In this document: positions 8,873 through 18,065 of the stretch, piece by piece
Numbering within the stretch: the first letter of the stretch is position 1
How the letters are laid out: each line of letters begins with the position of its first letter
NCBI RefSeq assembly: GCF_000196675.2
Contig: NC_015312.1
Location: forward strand, 5,906,501 to 5,970,500
Length of the DNA stretch: 64,000 nt
DNA from: Pseudonocardia benzenivorans CB1190
GTDB lineage: Bacteria > Actinomycetota > Actinomycetes > Mycobacteriales > Pseudonocardiaceae
Reading direction: 5' to 3'
Notes under the pieces: generated by a model
Seen by the model: only the letters and a program-made list of their open reading frames with translations
What the model was told of the DNA's origin: nothing
Databases searched by the model: none
Position numbers and translations under genes: made by a program

Positions 8873-9868
8873 TCAGCCCGTGCGTTCGACGACGTAGGCC
8901 GTGAGCGTGGCCAGTGCGCTGGTCGCCGCGCAGTCGGGGAGGATCGCGAGCTGCTCACGGGAGGCCTCGGCGTAGCGCGCCAGGGTCTCGCGCGACCGGT
9001 CGAGCCCGGGGCCCGTGCGCAGGAGGTCGAGCGCCTCCTCGACCTCGGCGTCGTCGCTGATCGGGCGCGCCAGCAGCTGCCGCAGCCGGTCGGCCCGCGG
9101 CTCCTGCAGCGCGTAGAGCATCGGCAGGGTCTGGACACCCTCGCGCAGGTCGGTGCCAGGGGTCTTGCCCGAGTCGTCGGAGGGCGACGCGATGTCGATG
9201 ACGTCGTCGGAGATCTGGAAGGCGGTACCGATCGTCGCGCCGAAGCGGCGCAGCGACTCGGTCTGCTCCGGCGTGCAGCCGGAGAACATCCCGCCGTAGC
9301 GCCCGGAGGTCGCGATCAGCGAGCCCGTCTTCTCGGCGACGACGCGCAGGTAGTGCTCGACCGGGTCGTCGCCCTCGGCCGGGCCGCGGGTCTCGCGCAT
9401 CTGACCCGTCACCAACTCGGCGAACGTCTCGGCGATGATGCGCACCGCGTCGGGCCCGAGGTCGGCCACGAGCCGCGACGCGTGCGCGAACAGGAAGTCG
9501 CCGGTGAGGATGGCGACGGTGTTGTCCCAGCGCGAGTTGGCGCTCTCCGCGCCGCGGCGCATCGTGGCGGAGTCCATCACGTCGTCGTGGTAGAGCGTGG
9601 CCAGGTGCACCAGCTCGACGACGGCCGCCGCGGTGATCACGTCGTCGTTGTCCGGATTCGGGCCGACCTGCGCCGAGAGCAGCGTGAACAGCGGCCGGAA
9701 CCGCTTGCCCCCGGCGTCGATCAGGTGCAGCGACGTCTCCGCGACGAAGTGGTAGTCGGCCTGCACCTCGCGGTGCAGGAGGTCTTCGACCCGCTTCAGG
9801 CCGTCGGTCGTGACGGCGGCCAGTACGGGGTCTCCGACCTCGACTCCCGCGACGATGTGCGTCTCCAC
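8873..9868 (-). CDS. Long-chain polyprenyl diphosphate synthase (menaquinone side chain)
   Basis: Trans-polyprenyl synthase of 331 residues. The first aspartate motif is YHDDVMDSATMRRG, the second QISDDVIDIASPSDD; GGKRFRPLFTLLSAQ is the IPP-binding start. It extends farnesyl or geranylgeranyl diphosphate to the C40-C50 tail of menaquinone. It corresponds in position to M. tuberculosis grcC1, between htpX and menJ. Here it follows nuoN by 17 bases on the same strand, so it may be transcribed with complex I. Chain length cannot be read from the sequence. Confidence 0.88.
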   Translation of the reverse strand: METHIVAGVEVGDPVLAAVTTDGLKRVEDLLHREVQADYHFVAETSLHLIDAGGKRFRPLFTLLSAQVGPNPDNDDVITAAAVVELVHLATLYHDDVMDSATMRRGAESANSRWDNTVAILTGDFLFAHASRLVADLGPDAVRIIAETFAELVTGQMRETRGPAEGDDPVEHYLRVVAEKTGSLIATSGRYGGMFSGCTPEQTESLRRFGATIGTAFQISDDVIDIASPSDDSGKTPGTDLREGVQTLPMLYALQEPRADRLRQLLARPISDDAEVEEALDLLRTGPGLDRSRETLARYAEASREQLAILPDCAATSALATLTAYVVERTG

Positions 9869-9885
9869 CCCTTCAGCCTACGAAG

Positions 9886-11511
9886 TCATCCGACGAACGG
9901 GCCGCCCGAGGCCATCCCGAGCGCCAGCGACGGGACGATGCCCAGCAGCAGCGTCACGATGACACCGAGGGTGATGGCGGCCGTGGTGAAGGCTCCGGGG
10001 ACGGTGACGGTGGGCCCGTCGGGCGCCGGCTCGTTGAAGTACATGAGCACGATGACCCGCAGGTAGAAGAACGCCGCCACGGCGCTGGCCACCAGCGCGA
10101 TGACCACCAGCGGGGCCATCCCGTCCTGGAGGGCGGCGGAGAACACCGCGAACTTCGCCGTGAAACCGCTGGTCAACGGGATTCCTGCGAGCGCGAGCAG
10201 CAGGAACGACATCACCCCCGCGAGTAGCGGTGATCTCTTCGCCAGCCCTGCCCACTGGGACAGGTGCGTGGCCTCGCCGTCGGCGTCGCGGACCAGCGAG
10301 ATGACGCCGAAGACCGCGAGCGTGGTGAACCCGTAGGCCAGCAGGTAGAACAGCGTCCCGGAGACGCCCTGCTCCGTGATCGACATCGCACCGAGCAGCA
10401 GGAAGCCCGCGTGCGCGATCGACGAGTACGCGATCATCCGCTTGACGTCGGTCTGTGTGAGACCGAGCACGGCACCGATCACCATGGAGACGATCGCCAC
10501 GGCCCACAGCACGCCGCGCCACTCCCAGCGGGTGTCGCCGAACGCGACGAAGAACACGCGGGTGATCGCGCCGAACGCGGCGACCTTGGTGCAGGCGGCC
10601 ATGAACGCCGTGACGGGCGTCGGGGCGCCCTGGTAGACGTCCGGCGTCCAGGTGTGGAACGGACCGACCGAGCCCTTGAACAGCAGCCCGACGACGAGCA
10701 GCGCGAGTCCGCCGAACAGCAGCGTGTCGGAGCGGTCGGTGCCGGCGGCGGCCTGCGCGATCGCGGTGAGCCGCACCGAGCCCGCGTAGCCGTAGAGCAG
10801 TGCCAGGCCGTAGAGGAAGAACGCCGACGCGAACGCGCCGAGCAGGAAGTACTTGACCGCCGCCTCCTGCGAGAGCAGCCGGCGCCTGCGCGCCAGCCCG
10901 CACATCAGGTACAGCGGCAGCGAGAGCACCTCGAGACCGATGAACATCGTCAGCAGGTCGTTGGCCGCGACGAAGGTCATCATGCCGCCGAGCGCGAACA
11001 GGGCGAACGGGAAGACCTCGGTCTGCATCGTCGGCGCGGTGCCGGGCTCGCCGTAGTCGCGGTCGTCGTCCGCGGCGCCGCCGACCCCGGCCGAGCCGCT
11101 GGTGCCCGTCCCGCCACCGGCGACGGCCGCCCTGGCCACCGACGACGCGATGAACGCCCCGCCGGGCTCCACCGAGCGGTCGGCCAGCAGCAGGATGCTG
11201 CCCAGCCCGAGAATCAGCAGCGTGCCCCACAGGAACAGCGTCGGCTGGTCGACGGCGAGCGCGTCGCCCAGCGTCGTCAGGCCGGTGGGGCTGCCGCCCG
11301 CGTAGACACCGAGGGTGATGCCCGCCGCGGCGAGCACGACGAGGCTCAGCGCGACCTGGACGGGCCAGCGCTGGTGCCGGGGCAGGAACGCCTCGACGAG
11401 CACCGCGACGCAGGCGCCGCCCAGCACGATCAGCACCGGCGCGATCGCCGCGTAGTCGATCGCCGGCGCCGAGATCGGCGCGGGCGCCTGCGCGAGAAGA
11501 ACCGGGGTCAC
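9886..11511 (-). CDS. nuoN: NADH-quinone oxidoreductase subunit N
   Basis: Antiporter-like membrane subunit of complex I, 541 residues. KGSVGPFHTWTPDVYQGAP and CTKVAAFGAITRVFF hold the conserved lysines and trans-helix motif; VKRMIAYSSIAHAGFLLLG follows. The start is a GTG overlapping the nuoM stop by 4 bases (GTGA). Between the third and fourth helices there is an unusual hydrophilic insert of about 35 residues rich in Gly, Ser and Asp (AGGGTGTSGSAGVGG, then DDDRDYGEPG) not found in E. coli NuoN. Last gene of the nuo operon. Confidence 0.95.
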   Translation of the reverse strand: MTPVLLAQAPAPISAPAIDYAAIAPVLIVLGGACVAVLVEAFLPRHQRWPVQVALSLVVLAAAGITLGVYAGGSPTGLTTLGDALAVDQPTLFLWGTLLILGLGSILLLADRSVEPGGAFIASSVARAAVAGGGTGTSGSAGVGGAADDDRDYGEPGTAPTMQTEVFPFALFALGGMMTFVAANDLLTMFIGLEVLSLPLYLMCGLARRRRLLSQEAAVKYFLLGAFASAFFLYGLALLYGYAGSVRLTAIAQAAAGTDRSDTLLFGGLALLVVGLLFKGSVGPFHTWTPDVYQGAPTPVTAFMAACTKVAAFGAITRVFFVAFGDTRWEWRGVLWAVAIVSMVIGAVLGLTQTDVKRMIAYSSIAHAGFLLLGAMSITEQGVSGTLFYLLAYGFTTLAVFGVISLVRDADGEATHLSQWAGLAKRSPLLAGVMSFLLLALAGIPLTSGFTAKFAVFSAALQDGMAPLVVIALVASAVAAFFYLRVIVLMYFNEPAPDGPTVTVPGAFTTAAITLGVIVTLLLGIVPSLALGMASGGPFVG

Positions 11512-13121
11512 CGGGACACCCCTCCCACCGGGTCGGCGAGACCGACCTCGGACATCGTGGCGGCCGCCGTCGGGTTGATCACGTCGAGCACCGGCCCGGG
11601 CAGGAAGCCCAGCACCAGGATCAGCACGACGAGCGGCGTCAGGACCCCGATCTCCCGCTTGGACAGGTCGGGGAAGCCGGTGGCGCCGCGGTCGGCGGCG
11701 ACAGCCGGGTCGATCATGGTGCCGGGGCCGTCGCCACGGCCGCCGCCGAGCGCGGCGAGCACGGCGTTGCCGCGCAGCGGGCCCTGCATCGTGCGCTGGT
11801 ACATCCAGAGCACGTAGAGCGCCGCGAAAATGATGCCCACCGTCGCGAGGATCGTGTAGACGGGCTGGCGCGGGAACGAGCCCAGCAGCACCAGGAACTC
11901 GCTCACGAACGAGTTGGTGCCCGGCAGCGCCAGCGACGACAGCCCGGCGAGGAGGAACACCCCGGCCAGCAGCGGCGCCACCTTGTGCACGCCGCCGTAG
12001 TCCCCGACGAGCCGCGACCCGCCGCGGGCGATGACGAGCCCGACGACGATGAACAGCATGCCCGTCGAGATGCCGTGGTTGACCATGTAGAGCACCGAGC
12101 CGCTGAACGACTGCGTCGAGAAGGCGAAGATGCCGAGCGCGATGAAGCCGAAGTGCGCGATCGAGGTGTAGGACACGAAGCGCTTCATGTCCGTCTGACC
12201 GACGGCCAGCAGCCCGCCGTAGAGGATGCCGATCACGGCCAGCGTCAGCACCAGGGGCGCGAGCTTCTGCGAGGCCAGCGGGAACAGCGGCAGGCAGTAG
12301 CGCAGGAAGCCGAACGTGCCGACCTTGTCGAGGACGCCGACGAGCAGCACACCCGCGCCGACCGGTGCCTCGGCACCGGCGTCGGGCAGCCAGGTGTGGA
12401 ACGGCACCAGCGGCGCCTTGATCGCGAACGCGACGAAGAAGCCGAGGAACAGCCAGATCTGGGTGCTCTCCGGCAGCGACGCCGCCATCTTCTGCAGCTC
12501 GACCCAGGTGAACGTGCCCTGGCCCAGCTTGTTGCCGCTGACGACGTAGAGCCCGATCACCGAGGCGAGCATGATCAACCCGCCGAGCAGCGAGTACAGG
12601 AAGAACTTCACCGCGGCGTACTGCCTGCGCGGGCCGCCGAAGCGCCCGATCAGGAAGTACATCGGGATGAGCATTGCCTCGAAGAACACGTAGAACAGGA
12701 AGACGTCGGTCGCCGCGAAGACCCCGACCAGCAGGCCCTGGGTCGCGAGGATCAGCGAGAAGAACCCGCCCTGCGTGCGCCCCTCCGGGAGCTTCTCGTT
12801 CCAGGAGAACGCGAGCACGATCGGCACGAGCACCGCGGTGATCGCCAGCATGACGAGCGCGAAGCCGTCGATGCCGAGCGCGAAGCGCGTACCGAACGCC
12901 GGGATCCACTCGACGGAGAGCTCGAGCTGGAACCGGGCGCCGTTCTGCGCCGCCGGCACCGAGTACGCGAACCACGTGATGACGACGAGCACCAGCTCGA
13001 CGACCGAGACCACGACCGCGGACCACTTGGCCGTGGCCTGGTCCTTGATCGGGCCGACCAGCGCCGCGCCGACGAGCGGCACGAGCAGCAGGACGACGAG
13101 AAGCACGGAGCCCCCACTCAT
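11508..13121 (-). CDS. nuoM: NADH-quinone oxidoreductase subunit M
   Basis: Proton-pumping antiporter-like subunit, 537 residues. It has the expected KAPLVPFHTWLPDAGAEAPV block with the channel lysine, DKVGTFGFLRY, DMKRFVSYTSIAHFGFIALG, and NEKLPEGRTQGGFFSLIL upstream. It overlaps nuoL and nuoN by 4 bases each. A hydrophilic segment near residues 455-480 (GGGRGDGPGTMIDPAVAAD) lies just before the C-terminal helix. Confidence 0.96.
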   Translation of the reverse strand: MSGGSVLLVVLLLVPLVGAALVGPIKDQATAKWSAVVVSVVELVLVVITWFAYSVPAAQNGARFQLELSVEWIPAFGTRFALGIDGFALVMLAITAVLVPIVLAFSWNEKLPEGRTQGGFFSLILATQGLLVGVFAATDVFLFYVFFEAMLIPMYFLIGRFGGPRRQYAAVKFFLYSLLGGLIMLASVIGLYVVSGNKLGQGTFTWVELQKMAASLPESTQIWLFLGFFVAFAIKAPLVPFHTWLPDAGAEAPVGAGVLLVGVLDKVGTFGFLRYCLPLFPLASQKLAPLVLTLAVIGILYGGLLAVGQTDMKRFVSYTSIAHFGFIALGIFAFSTQSFSGSVLYMVNHGISTGMLFIVVGLVIARGGSRLVGDYGGVHKVAPLLAGVFLLAGLSSLALPGTNSFVSEFLVLLGSFPRQPVYTILATVGIIFAALYVLWMYQRTMQGPLRGNAVLAALGGGRGDGPGTMIDPAVAADRGATGFPDLSKREIGVLTPLVVLILVLGFLPGPVLDVINPTAAATMSEVGLADPVGGVSR

Positions 13122-15076
13122 GCGAACCTCACCGCCAGCAGCGCCGCGATGACGAGGACGGACCCGCCGAGCATGCTCAGCGCGTAGGACCTGACGAAAC
13201 CGGTCTGCAGCCTGCGCAGCCGGCCGGACGAGCCGCCGAGCGTGGCGGCCGTGCCGTTGACGATGCCGTCGACACCCTTGTTGTCCAGGAACACCAGCGC
13301 CCGGGTGAGCCAGACGCCCGGCCGCGCGATCAGTGCCTCGTTGATCGCGTTGGCGTAGAGGTCCCTACGGGCGGCCTGGACGGGCAGCGAGACGTGCACC
13401 GGACGTTCGACCGGGGTGGGCCGGCGGCCGACGAACAGGTAGGCCAGCAGCACACCGAGCGCCGAGAGCCCGAGTACCAGCCACGGGACGACGGCGTGCG
13501 GCATGCCCCCGCCGGGGGACTCCTCGAGCGGGCCGAGCGTCGGCGTGAGCCACGTCGCGAGCCGGCCGCCCTGGGTGAGCAGGAAGCCCGCGAACACCGA
13601 GCCGATGGCCAGCACGATCATCGGGCCGGTCATCGCCGGGCCCGCCTCGTGCGGGTGGTAGTCGTGGCCGTCCGGGGACTTGATGTCCTGCCAGCGCTTC
13701 TTGCCGAAGAAGGTCATGATCATCAGGCGCGTCATGTAGAACGCCGTCAGACCCGCGGCGATCGCCGCGACGAGCCCGAACACCCAGCCCTGCCAGCCCG
13801 GCTGGCCGAACGCGGCCTCGATGATCGCGTCCTTGGTGTAGTAGCCGGACAGGAACGGGAAGCCGATCAGCGCGAGGTAGCCCAGCCCGAACGTCACGAA
13901 CGTGATCGGCATGAACCGTGCGAGGCCGCCGTAGCGGCGCATGTCGACGTCGTCGTTCATGGCGTGCATGACCGAACCGGCGCCGAGGAACAGCCCGGCC
14001 TTGAAGAAGCCGTGCGCCAGCAGGTGCGCGATGCCCAGCGCGTAGCCGGCCGGCCCGAGCCCGACGGCCAGGATCATGTATCCGATCTGACTGACCGTAG
14101 AGTAGGCGAGCACCTTCTTGATGTCGTCGTAGGCGCAGCCGATGATCGCGCCGATCAGCAGCGTGATCACCCCGATGAGCGCCACGACCAGCCTGCCGTT
14201 CGTCGACAGGTCGTAGATCGGGTTGGCGCGGGCGATGAGGTAGACGCCCGCGGTGACCATCGTCGCCGCGTGGATGAGCGCCGAGACCGGGGTCGGGCCC
14301 TCCATCGCGTCCGGGAGCCAGGCCTGCAGCGGGAACTGGCCGGACTTACCGCAGGCACCCAGGAGCAGCAGGATCGTGATCGCCAGGACCGTGCCCGGCG
14401 GGACCTCGCCGATGCGGGCGAAGACCTCGGTGTACTGCGTCGTGCCGAGGTTCTGCCAGATCAGGAAGATCGCCAGCGCCAGCCCGACGTCGCCGACGCG
14501 GTTCATCAGGAACGCCTTCTTGGCGGCCGTCGCCGCGGAGGGGCGGTCCTGGTAGAAGCCGATCAGCAGGTAGGACGCGAGACCGACGCCCTCCCAGCCG
14601 AGGTAGAGCATCACGAAGTTGTTGCCGAGGACCAGCACGAGCATCGCCGCGACGAACAGGTTCAACTGCGCGAAGAAGCGCCGCCGGCCGGGGTCGTGGC
14701 TCATGTAGCCGGTCGAGTAGATGTGGATCAGCGCGCCGACGCCGGTGATCAGCAGCACGAACGTCAGCGACAGCGGGTCGAGCCGCAGTCCGAAGTCGAC
14801 GTGCAGGCCGCCGACCGACATCCACTCGTAGACCGACACCTCACGGGTGCGCTGCGCCGGGTCGAGCGAGGTGGTGTCGAGGAAGATCAGCAGGCCGACG
14901 ACGAACGCCGCGACGACCGTCAGGACGCCGAGCCAGTGGCCCCAGCGGTCGGCGCGCCGTCCGGCGAGGAACAGGATCAGCGCGCCGAGGGCCGGCAGTA
15001 CCACGAGCAGCCACGCGAGCGAGGCGACACCGCTCGCAGCCGCGACTTGCCCCGCTTCGGGGAGCTGGGTGGGCAC
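13118..15076 (-). CDS. nuoL: NADH-quinone oxidoreductase subunit L
   Basis: Largest antiporter-like subunit, 652 residues. Markers are HIYSTGYMSHDPGRRRFFAQ, LGWEGVGLASYLLIGFY, KSGQFPLQAWLPDAMEGPTP, HAATMVTAGVYLIAR and DIKKVLAYSTVSQIGYM. The C-terminal part should form the lateral helix and final helix that clamp subunits M and N. The gene starts 9 bases after nuoK and overlaps nuoM by 4. Confidence 0.97.
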   Translation of the reverse strand: MPTQLPEAGQVAAASGVASLAWLLVVLPALGALILFLAGRRADRWGHWLGVLTVVAAFVVGLLIFLDTTSLDPAQRTREVSVYEWMSVGGLHVDFGLRLDPLSLTFVLLITGVGALIHIYSTGYMSHDPGRRRFFAQLNLFVAAMLVLVLGNNFVMLYLGWEGVGLASYLLIGFYQDRPSAATAAKKAFLMNRVGDVGLALAIFLIWQNLGTTQYTEVFARIGEVPPGTVLAITILLLLGACGKSGQFPLQAWLPDAMEGPTPVSALIHAATMVTAGVYLIARANPIYDLSTNGRLVVALIGVITLLIGAIIGCAYDDIKKVLAYSTVSQIGYMILAVGLGPAGYALGIAHLLAHGFFKAGLFLGAGSVMHAMNDDVDMRRYGGLARFMPITFVTFGLGYLALIGFPFLSGYYTKDAIIEAAFGQPGWQGWVFGLVAAIAAGLTAFYMTRLMIMTFFGKKRWQDIKSPDGHDYHPHEAGPAMTGPMIVLAIGSVFAGFLLTQGGRLATWLTPTLGPLEESPGGGMPHAVVPWLVLGLSALGVLLAYLFVGRRPTPVERPVHVSLPVQAARRDLYANAINEALIARPGVWLTRALVFLDNKGVDGIVNGTAATLGGSSGRLRRLQTGFVRSYALSMLGGSVLVIAALLAVRFA

Positions 15077-15085
15077 GGGGAGCTC

Positions 15086-15385
15086 CTAGTACTTGAGCAG
15101 GTTGGCGTCGTCCACCGAGGCGGACCGGCGCGTGCGGAAGATCGACATGATGATCGCGAGCCCGACGACGACCTCGGCCGCGGCGACGACCATGACGAAG
15201 AACGCCATGACCTGGCCGTTGAGCTGGCCGTTGATCCGCGAGAACGTCACGAGCGTCAGGTTCACCGCGTTGAGCATGAGCTCGATGCACATGAACACGA
15301 CGATCGCGTTGCGGCGCACCAGCACACCCACGGCGCCGATGGCGAACAACAGCGCCGAGAGCAGCAGGTAGTACGTCGGGGTCAT
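15086..15385 (-). CDS. nuoK: NADH-quinone oxidoreductase subunit K
   Basis: A 99-residue three-helix membrane subunit. MTPTYYLLLSALLFAIGAVG is helix 1, and the conserved glutamate is in VVFMCIELMLNAVNLTLV, with a second in AAAEVVVGLAIIMS. The length is normal. The start overlaps the nuoJ stop by 4 bases. Confidence 0.96.
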   Translation of the reverse strand: MTPTYYLLLSALLFAIGAVGVLVRRNAIVVFMCIELMLNAVNLTLVTFSRINGQLNGQVMAFFVMVVAAAEVVVGLAIIMSIFRTRRSASVDDANLLKY

Positions 15386-16206
15386 CGGTCACCGTCCTGC
15401 GAGGGGGTACCGCCGGTGAGGGCGTGCGGGTCGGCGGGCGCCTGCTCGATCTCCTCGACGGGCGTCGACTCGATGATGTCGGAGAGCGACTCCGGGGCGA
15501 CCGAACCGTCGGGGAGCAGGGCGGGCACCGCGACGGAGTTGGCCGTCGCGAACACACCGGGGCCCGGCAGCGGCGAGACGCGGGCGTGCTCGCCGCGCAG
15601 CCGGGCCAGCACCGTCGCGCGCTGGCCGCGCTTCTCGTGCGACTTCGTCTGCGCGTGCGCGAGGACCATGGCGCCGAGCGCGGCGGTGATCAGCAGCGCC
15701 GACGTCAGCTCGAACGGGAGCAGGTAGTCGGTGAAGATCAGCCGGCCCAGGCCGGGCAGGTTGTTGTTCGATCCCTGCAGGTTCGCGCCGAGGCCGGCGG
15801 GGGTGACCGAGGTCAGCGACCGGGCGACCGCCGCGACGAGCAGGAGGGCGAGTCCCAGGCCCAGCAGCAGGCCCGCGATCCGCTGTCCGCGCAGCACCTC
15901 GACGACGGAGTCGGAGCTGTCGCGGCCGACCAGCATCAGCACGAACAGGAACAGCATCATCACGGCGCCCGTGTAGACGATGATCTGCACGAACCCGAGG
16001 AACGGCGCCTGCTGGACGATGTAGAGGATGCCGAGGCTCAGCATCGTCATGACGAGGAAGAGCGCCGAGTGCACGGCGTTGCGCGCGAACACCATCCCGA
16101 GCGCGCCGCCGAGCGCGACGATGCCGAGGATCCAGAAGGCGATGGACTCGCCGAGCGTCATCGGCCCGCCGGAGTCGGCGGCCGCCTGCGCGAGCGTGGT
16201 GATCAT
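15382..16206 (-). CDS. nuoJ: NADH-quinone oxidoreductase subunit J
   Basis: Membrane subunit of 274 residues with five predicted helices: about 18-40, 45-64, 70-92 (QIIVYTGAVMMLFLFVLML), 105-130 and 160-185. The C-terminal 80-90 residues after LAHAQTKSHEKRGQRA form a soluble tail (ARLRGEHARVSPLPGPG, then TPVEEIEQAPADPHAL), longer than in E. coli NuoJ. The function of the tail is unknown. It overlaps nuoI and nuoK by 4 bases each. Confidence 0.95.
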   Translation of the reverse strand: MITTLAQAAADSGGPMTLGESIAFWILGIVALGGALGMVFARNAVHSALFLVMTMLSLGILYIVQQAPFLGFVQIIVYTGAVMMLFLFVLMLVGRDSSDSVVEVLRGQRIAGLLLGLGLALLLVAAVARSLTSVTPAGLGANLQGSNNNLPGLGRLIFTDYLLPFELTSALLITAALGAMVLAHAQTKSHEKRGQRATVLARLRGEHARVSPLPGPGVFATANSVAVPALLPDGSVAPESLSDIIESTPVEEIEQAPADPHALTGGTPSQDGDR

Positions 16207-16769
16207 CGGACCTGCTCCCCGACAGGGTCGTTGTCGATCTTCTCGCCGGCCGCGGAGGCGCGGGCGAGCTTCGGCCCCTGCACGTAGTAGTCCTGCTCGT
16301 CGTCACCCAGGCGCATCGGGTGCGGCGGCTGCTCCATGCCGGGCAGCAGCGGCGCGAGCAGCTGCTCCTTGGTGTAGATCAGGTCCTGCCGGTTGTCGTC
16401 GGCGAGCTCGTAGAAGTTGGTCATCGTCAGCGAGCGCGTCGGGCACGCCTCGATGCACAGCCCGCAGCCGATGCAGCGCAGGTAGTTGATCTGGTAGTCG
16501 GCGCCGTAGCGCTCACCCGGGGAGTAGCGCGCCTCCTCGGTGTTGTCCCCGCCCTCGACGAAGATCGCGTCAGCCGGGCAGGCCCAGGCGCACAGCTCGC
16601 AGCCGACGCACTTCTCGAGGCCGTCGGGATGCCGGTTGAGCTGGTGGCGGCCGTGGTAGCGCGGGGCCGCCGGCGGGAAGTCCTCCGGGTACTCCTCGGT
16701 GACGACCTTCTTGAACATCGTCGAGAAGGTGACGCCGAAGCCCTTGAAGAAGTCGACGAACTCGGACAT
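16203..16769 (-). CDS. nuoI: NADH-quinone oxidoreductase subunit I
   Basis: Peripheral-arm ferredoxin-like subunit (188 residues) carrying clusters N6a and N6b. Two complete CxxCxxCxxxCP motifs are visible: CVGCELCAWACPADAI and CIGCGLCIEACPTRSL. The N terminus (FKGFGVTFSTMFKK) should lie along the membrane. It abuts nuoH with no gap and overlaps nuoJ by 4 bases. Confidence 0.97.
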   Translation of the reverse strand: MSEFVDFFKGFGVTFSTMFKKVVTEEYPEDFPPAAPRYHGRHQLNRHPDGLEKCVGCELCAWACPADAIFVEGGDNTEEARYSPGERYGADYQINYLRCIGCGLCIEACPTRSLTMTNFYELADDNRQDLIYTKEQLLAPLLPGMEQPPHPMRLGDDEQDYYVQGPKLARASAAGEKIDNDPVGEQVR

Positions 16770-18065
16770 CTACTCGTTCTCCTTCCCGTGCTCGCCGGCG
16801 GCGACCGAGGCGGGCTCGCGGCCGGCCGCGGGGGCGACGGGCCGGGTGCGCGCACGTGGTGGCGTCGGGACCGAGAGGTCCAGTGGTGGCACCGGGTAGT
16901 CGGAGCCGAGCTCGATCGGCTCCGGGTCGGAGCTCTTGCGGTCGGGCACCAGGAAGGCGACGACCAGCACGACGGCCAGCACGATCCCGCCCGCGACCAG
17001 CAGGGTCGGGACGTCGCCCGCCGGGCTCTGCCGCCACGCCCGGACCGCGAAGATCAGCAGGATCCACAGCAGGCTCAGCGGCACCAGGCACTTCCAGCCC
17101 AGGCGCATGAACTGGTCGTAGCGCATCCGGGGCAGCGTCCCGCGCAGCCAGATGAAGACGAACAGGAACGCCAGCGTCTTCACGATGAAGGCGAGGAACT
17201 GGAACCAGCCGTTGTCGAAGCCCGACCAGAGGTGGCCGAGCCACGGGATCTGGCCGCCGCCGAGGAACAGCGTCGTGGCCATCGCCGAGACGGTCACCAT
17301 GTTGACGTACTCGGCCAGGAAGAACAGCGCGAACTTCAGCGACGTGTACTCGGTGTGGAAGCCGCCGACCAGCTCGGACTCGGCCTCGGGGAGGTCGAAC
17401 GGCGCCCGGTTGGTCTCGCCGACCATCGAGATCACGAAGACGACGAAGCTCGGGATGAGCAGCCACACGTACCAGCCGCCGCTCTGCGAGGCGACGATGT
17501 CGGCGGTCGACATCGAGCCGCTGTAGAGGATGACGGCGACGATCGACAGGCCGAGCGCGATCTCGTAGGAGATGACCTGCGCGGCCGAGCGGAGCGCTCC
17601 CAGCAGGGAGTACGGCGAGCCGGAGGCCCAGCCGCCGAGCACGATGCCGTAGACGCCGATCGACGAGCACGCCAGCACGACGAGCACGCCGACAGGGAGG
17701 TCGACCAGCTGCAGCACCGTGCGCTCGCCGAAGATCGAGACCTCACCGCCGAACGGGATCACCGAGAAGGCGATGAACGCCGGGATGCACGAGATCGCCG
17801 GGGCGATGAAGTACACCCGCTTGTCGGCGAGCGTCGGCATGATGTCTTCCTTGAAGGCCAGCTTCAGGCCGTCCGCGAGGGACTGGAGCCAGCCACCGGG
17901 CCCGACCCGGTTCGGACCGGGACGCTGCTGCATCCGGCCGACGACCTTGCGCTCCCAGTTGATCATGAAGAGCGTCAGCACGACGCCGAGCGCGAAGAGC
18001 CCGACGACCTTGATGATGATGATCCAGATCGGGTCGTCGGCCAGCAGCTGCTGGGTGGGGGTCAC
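16770..18065 (-). CDS. nuoH: NADH-quinone oxidoreductase subunit H
   Basis: Membrane subunit at the quinone pocket, 431 residues. QQRPGPNRVGPGGWLQSLAD, VGETNRAPFDLPEAESELVG and FHTEYTSLKFALFFLAEY are family signatures. The usual last helix ends at about residue 375. A further 55-residue hydrophilic tail rich in Pro and charged residues (DRKSSDPEPIELGSDY onward) extends into the cytoplasm. It overlaps nuoG by 4 bases. Confidence 0.96.
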   Translation of the reverse strand: MTPTQQLLADDPIWIIIIKVVGLFALGVVLTLFMINWERKVVGRMQQRPGPNRVGPGGWLQSLADGLKLAFKEDIMPTLADKRVYFIAPAISCIPAFIAFSVIPFGGEVSIFGERTVLQLVDLPVGVLVVLACSSIGVYGIVLGGWASGSPYSLLGALRSAAQVISYEIALGLSIVAVILYSGSMSTADIVASQSGGWYVWLLIPSFVVFVISMVGETNRAPFDLPEAESELVGGFHTEYTSLKFALFFLAEYVNMVTVSAMATTLFLGGGQIPWLGHLWSGFDNGWFQFLAFIVKTLAFLFVFIWLRGTLPRMRYDQFMRLGWKCLVPLSLLWILLIFAVRAWRQSPAGDVPTLLVAGGIVLAVVLVVAFLVPDRKSSDPEPIELGSDYPVPPLDLSVPTPPRARTRPVAPAAGREPASVAAGEHGKENE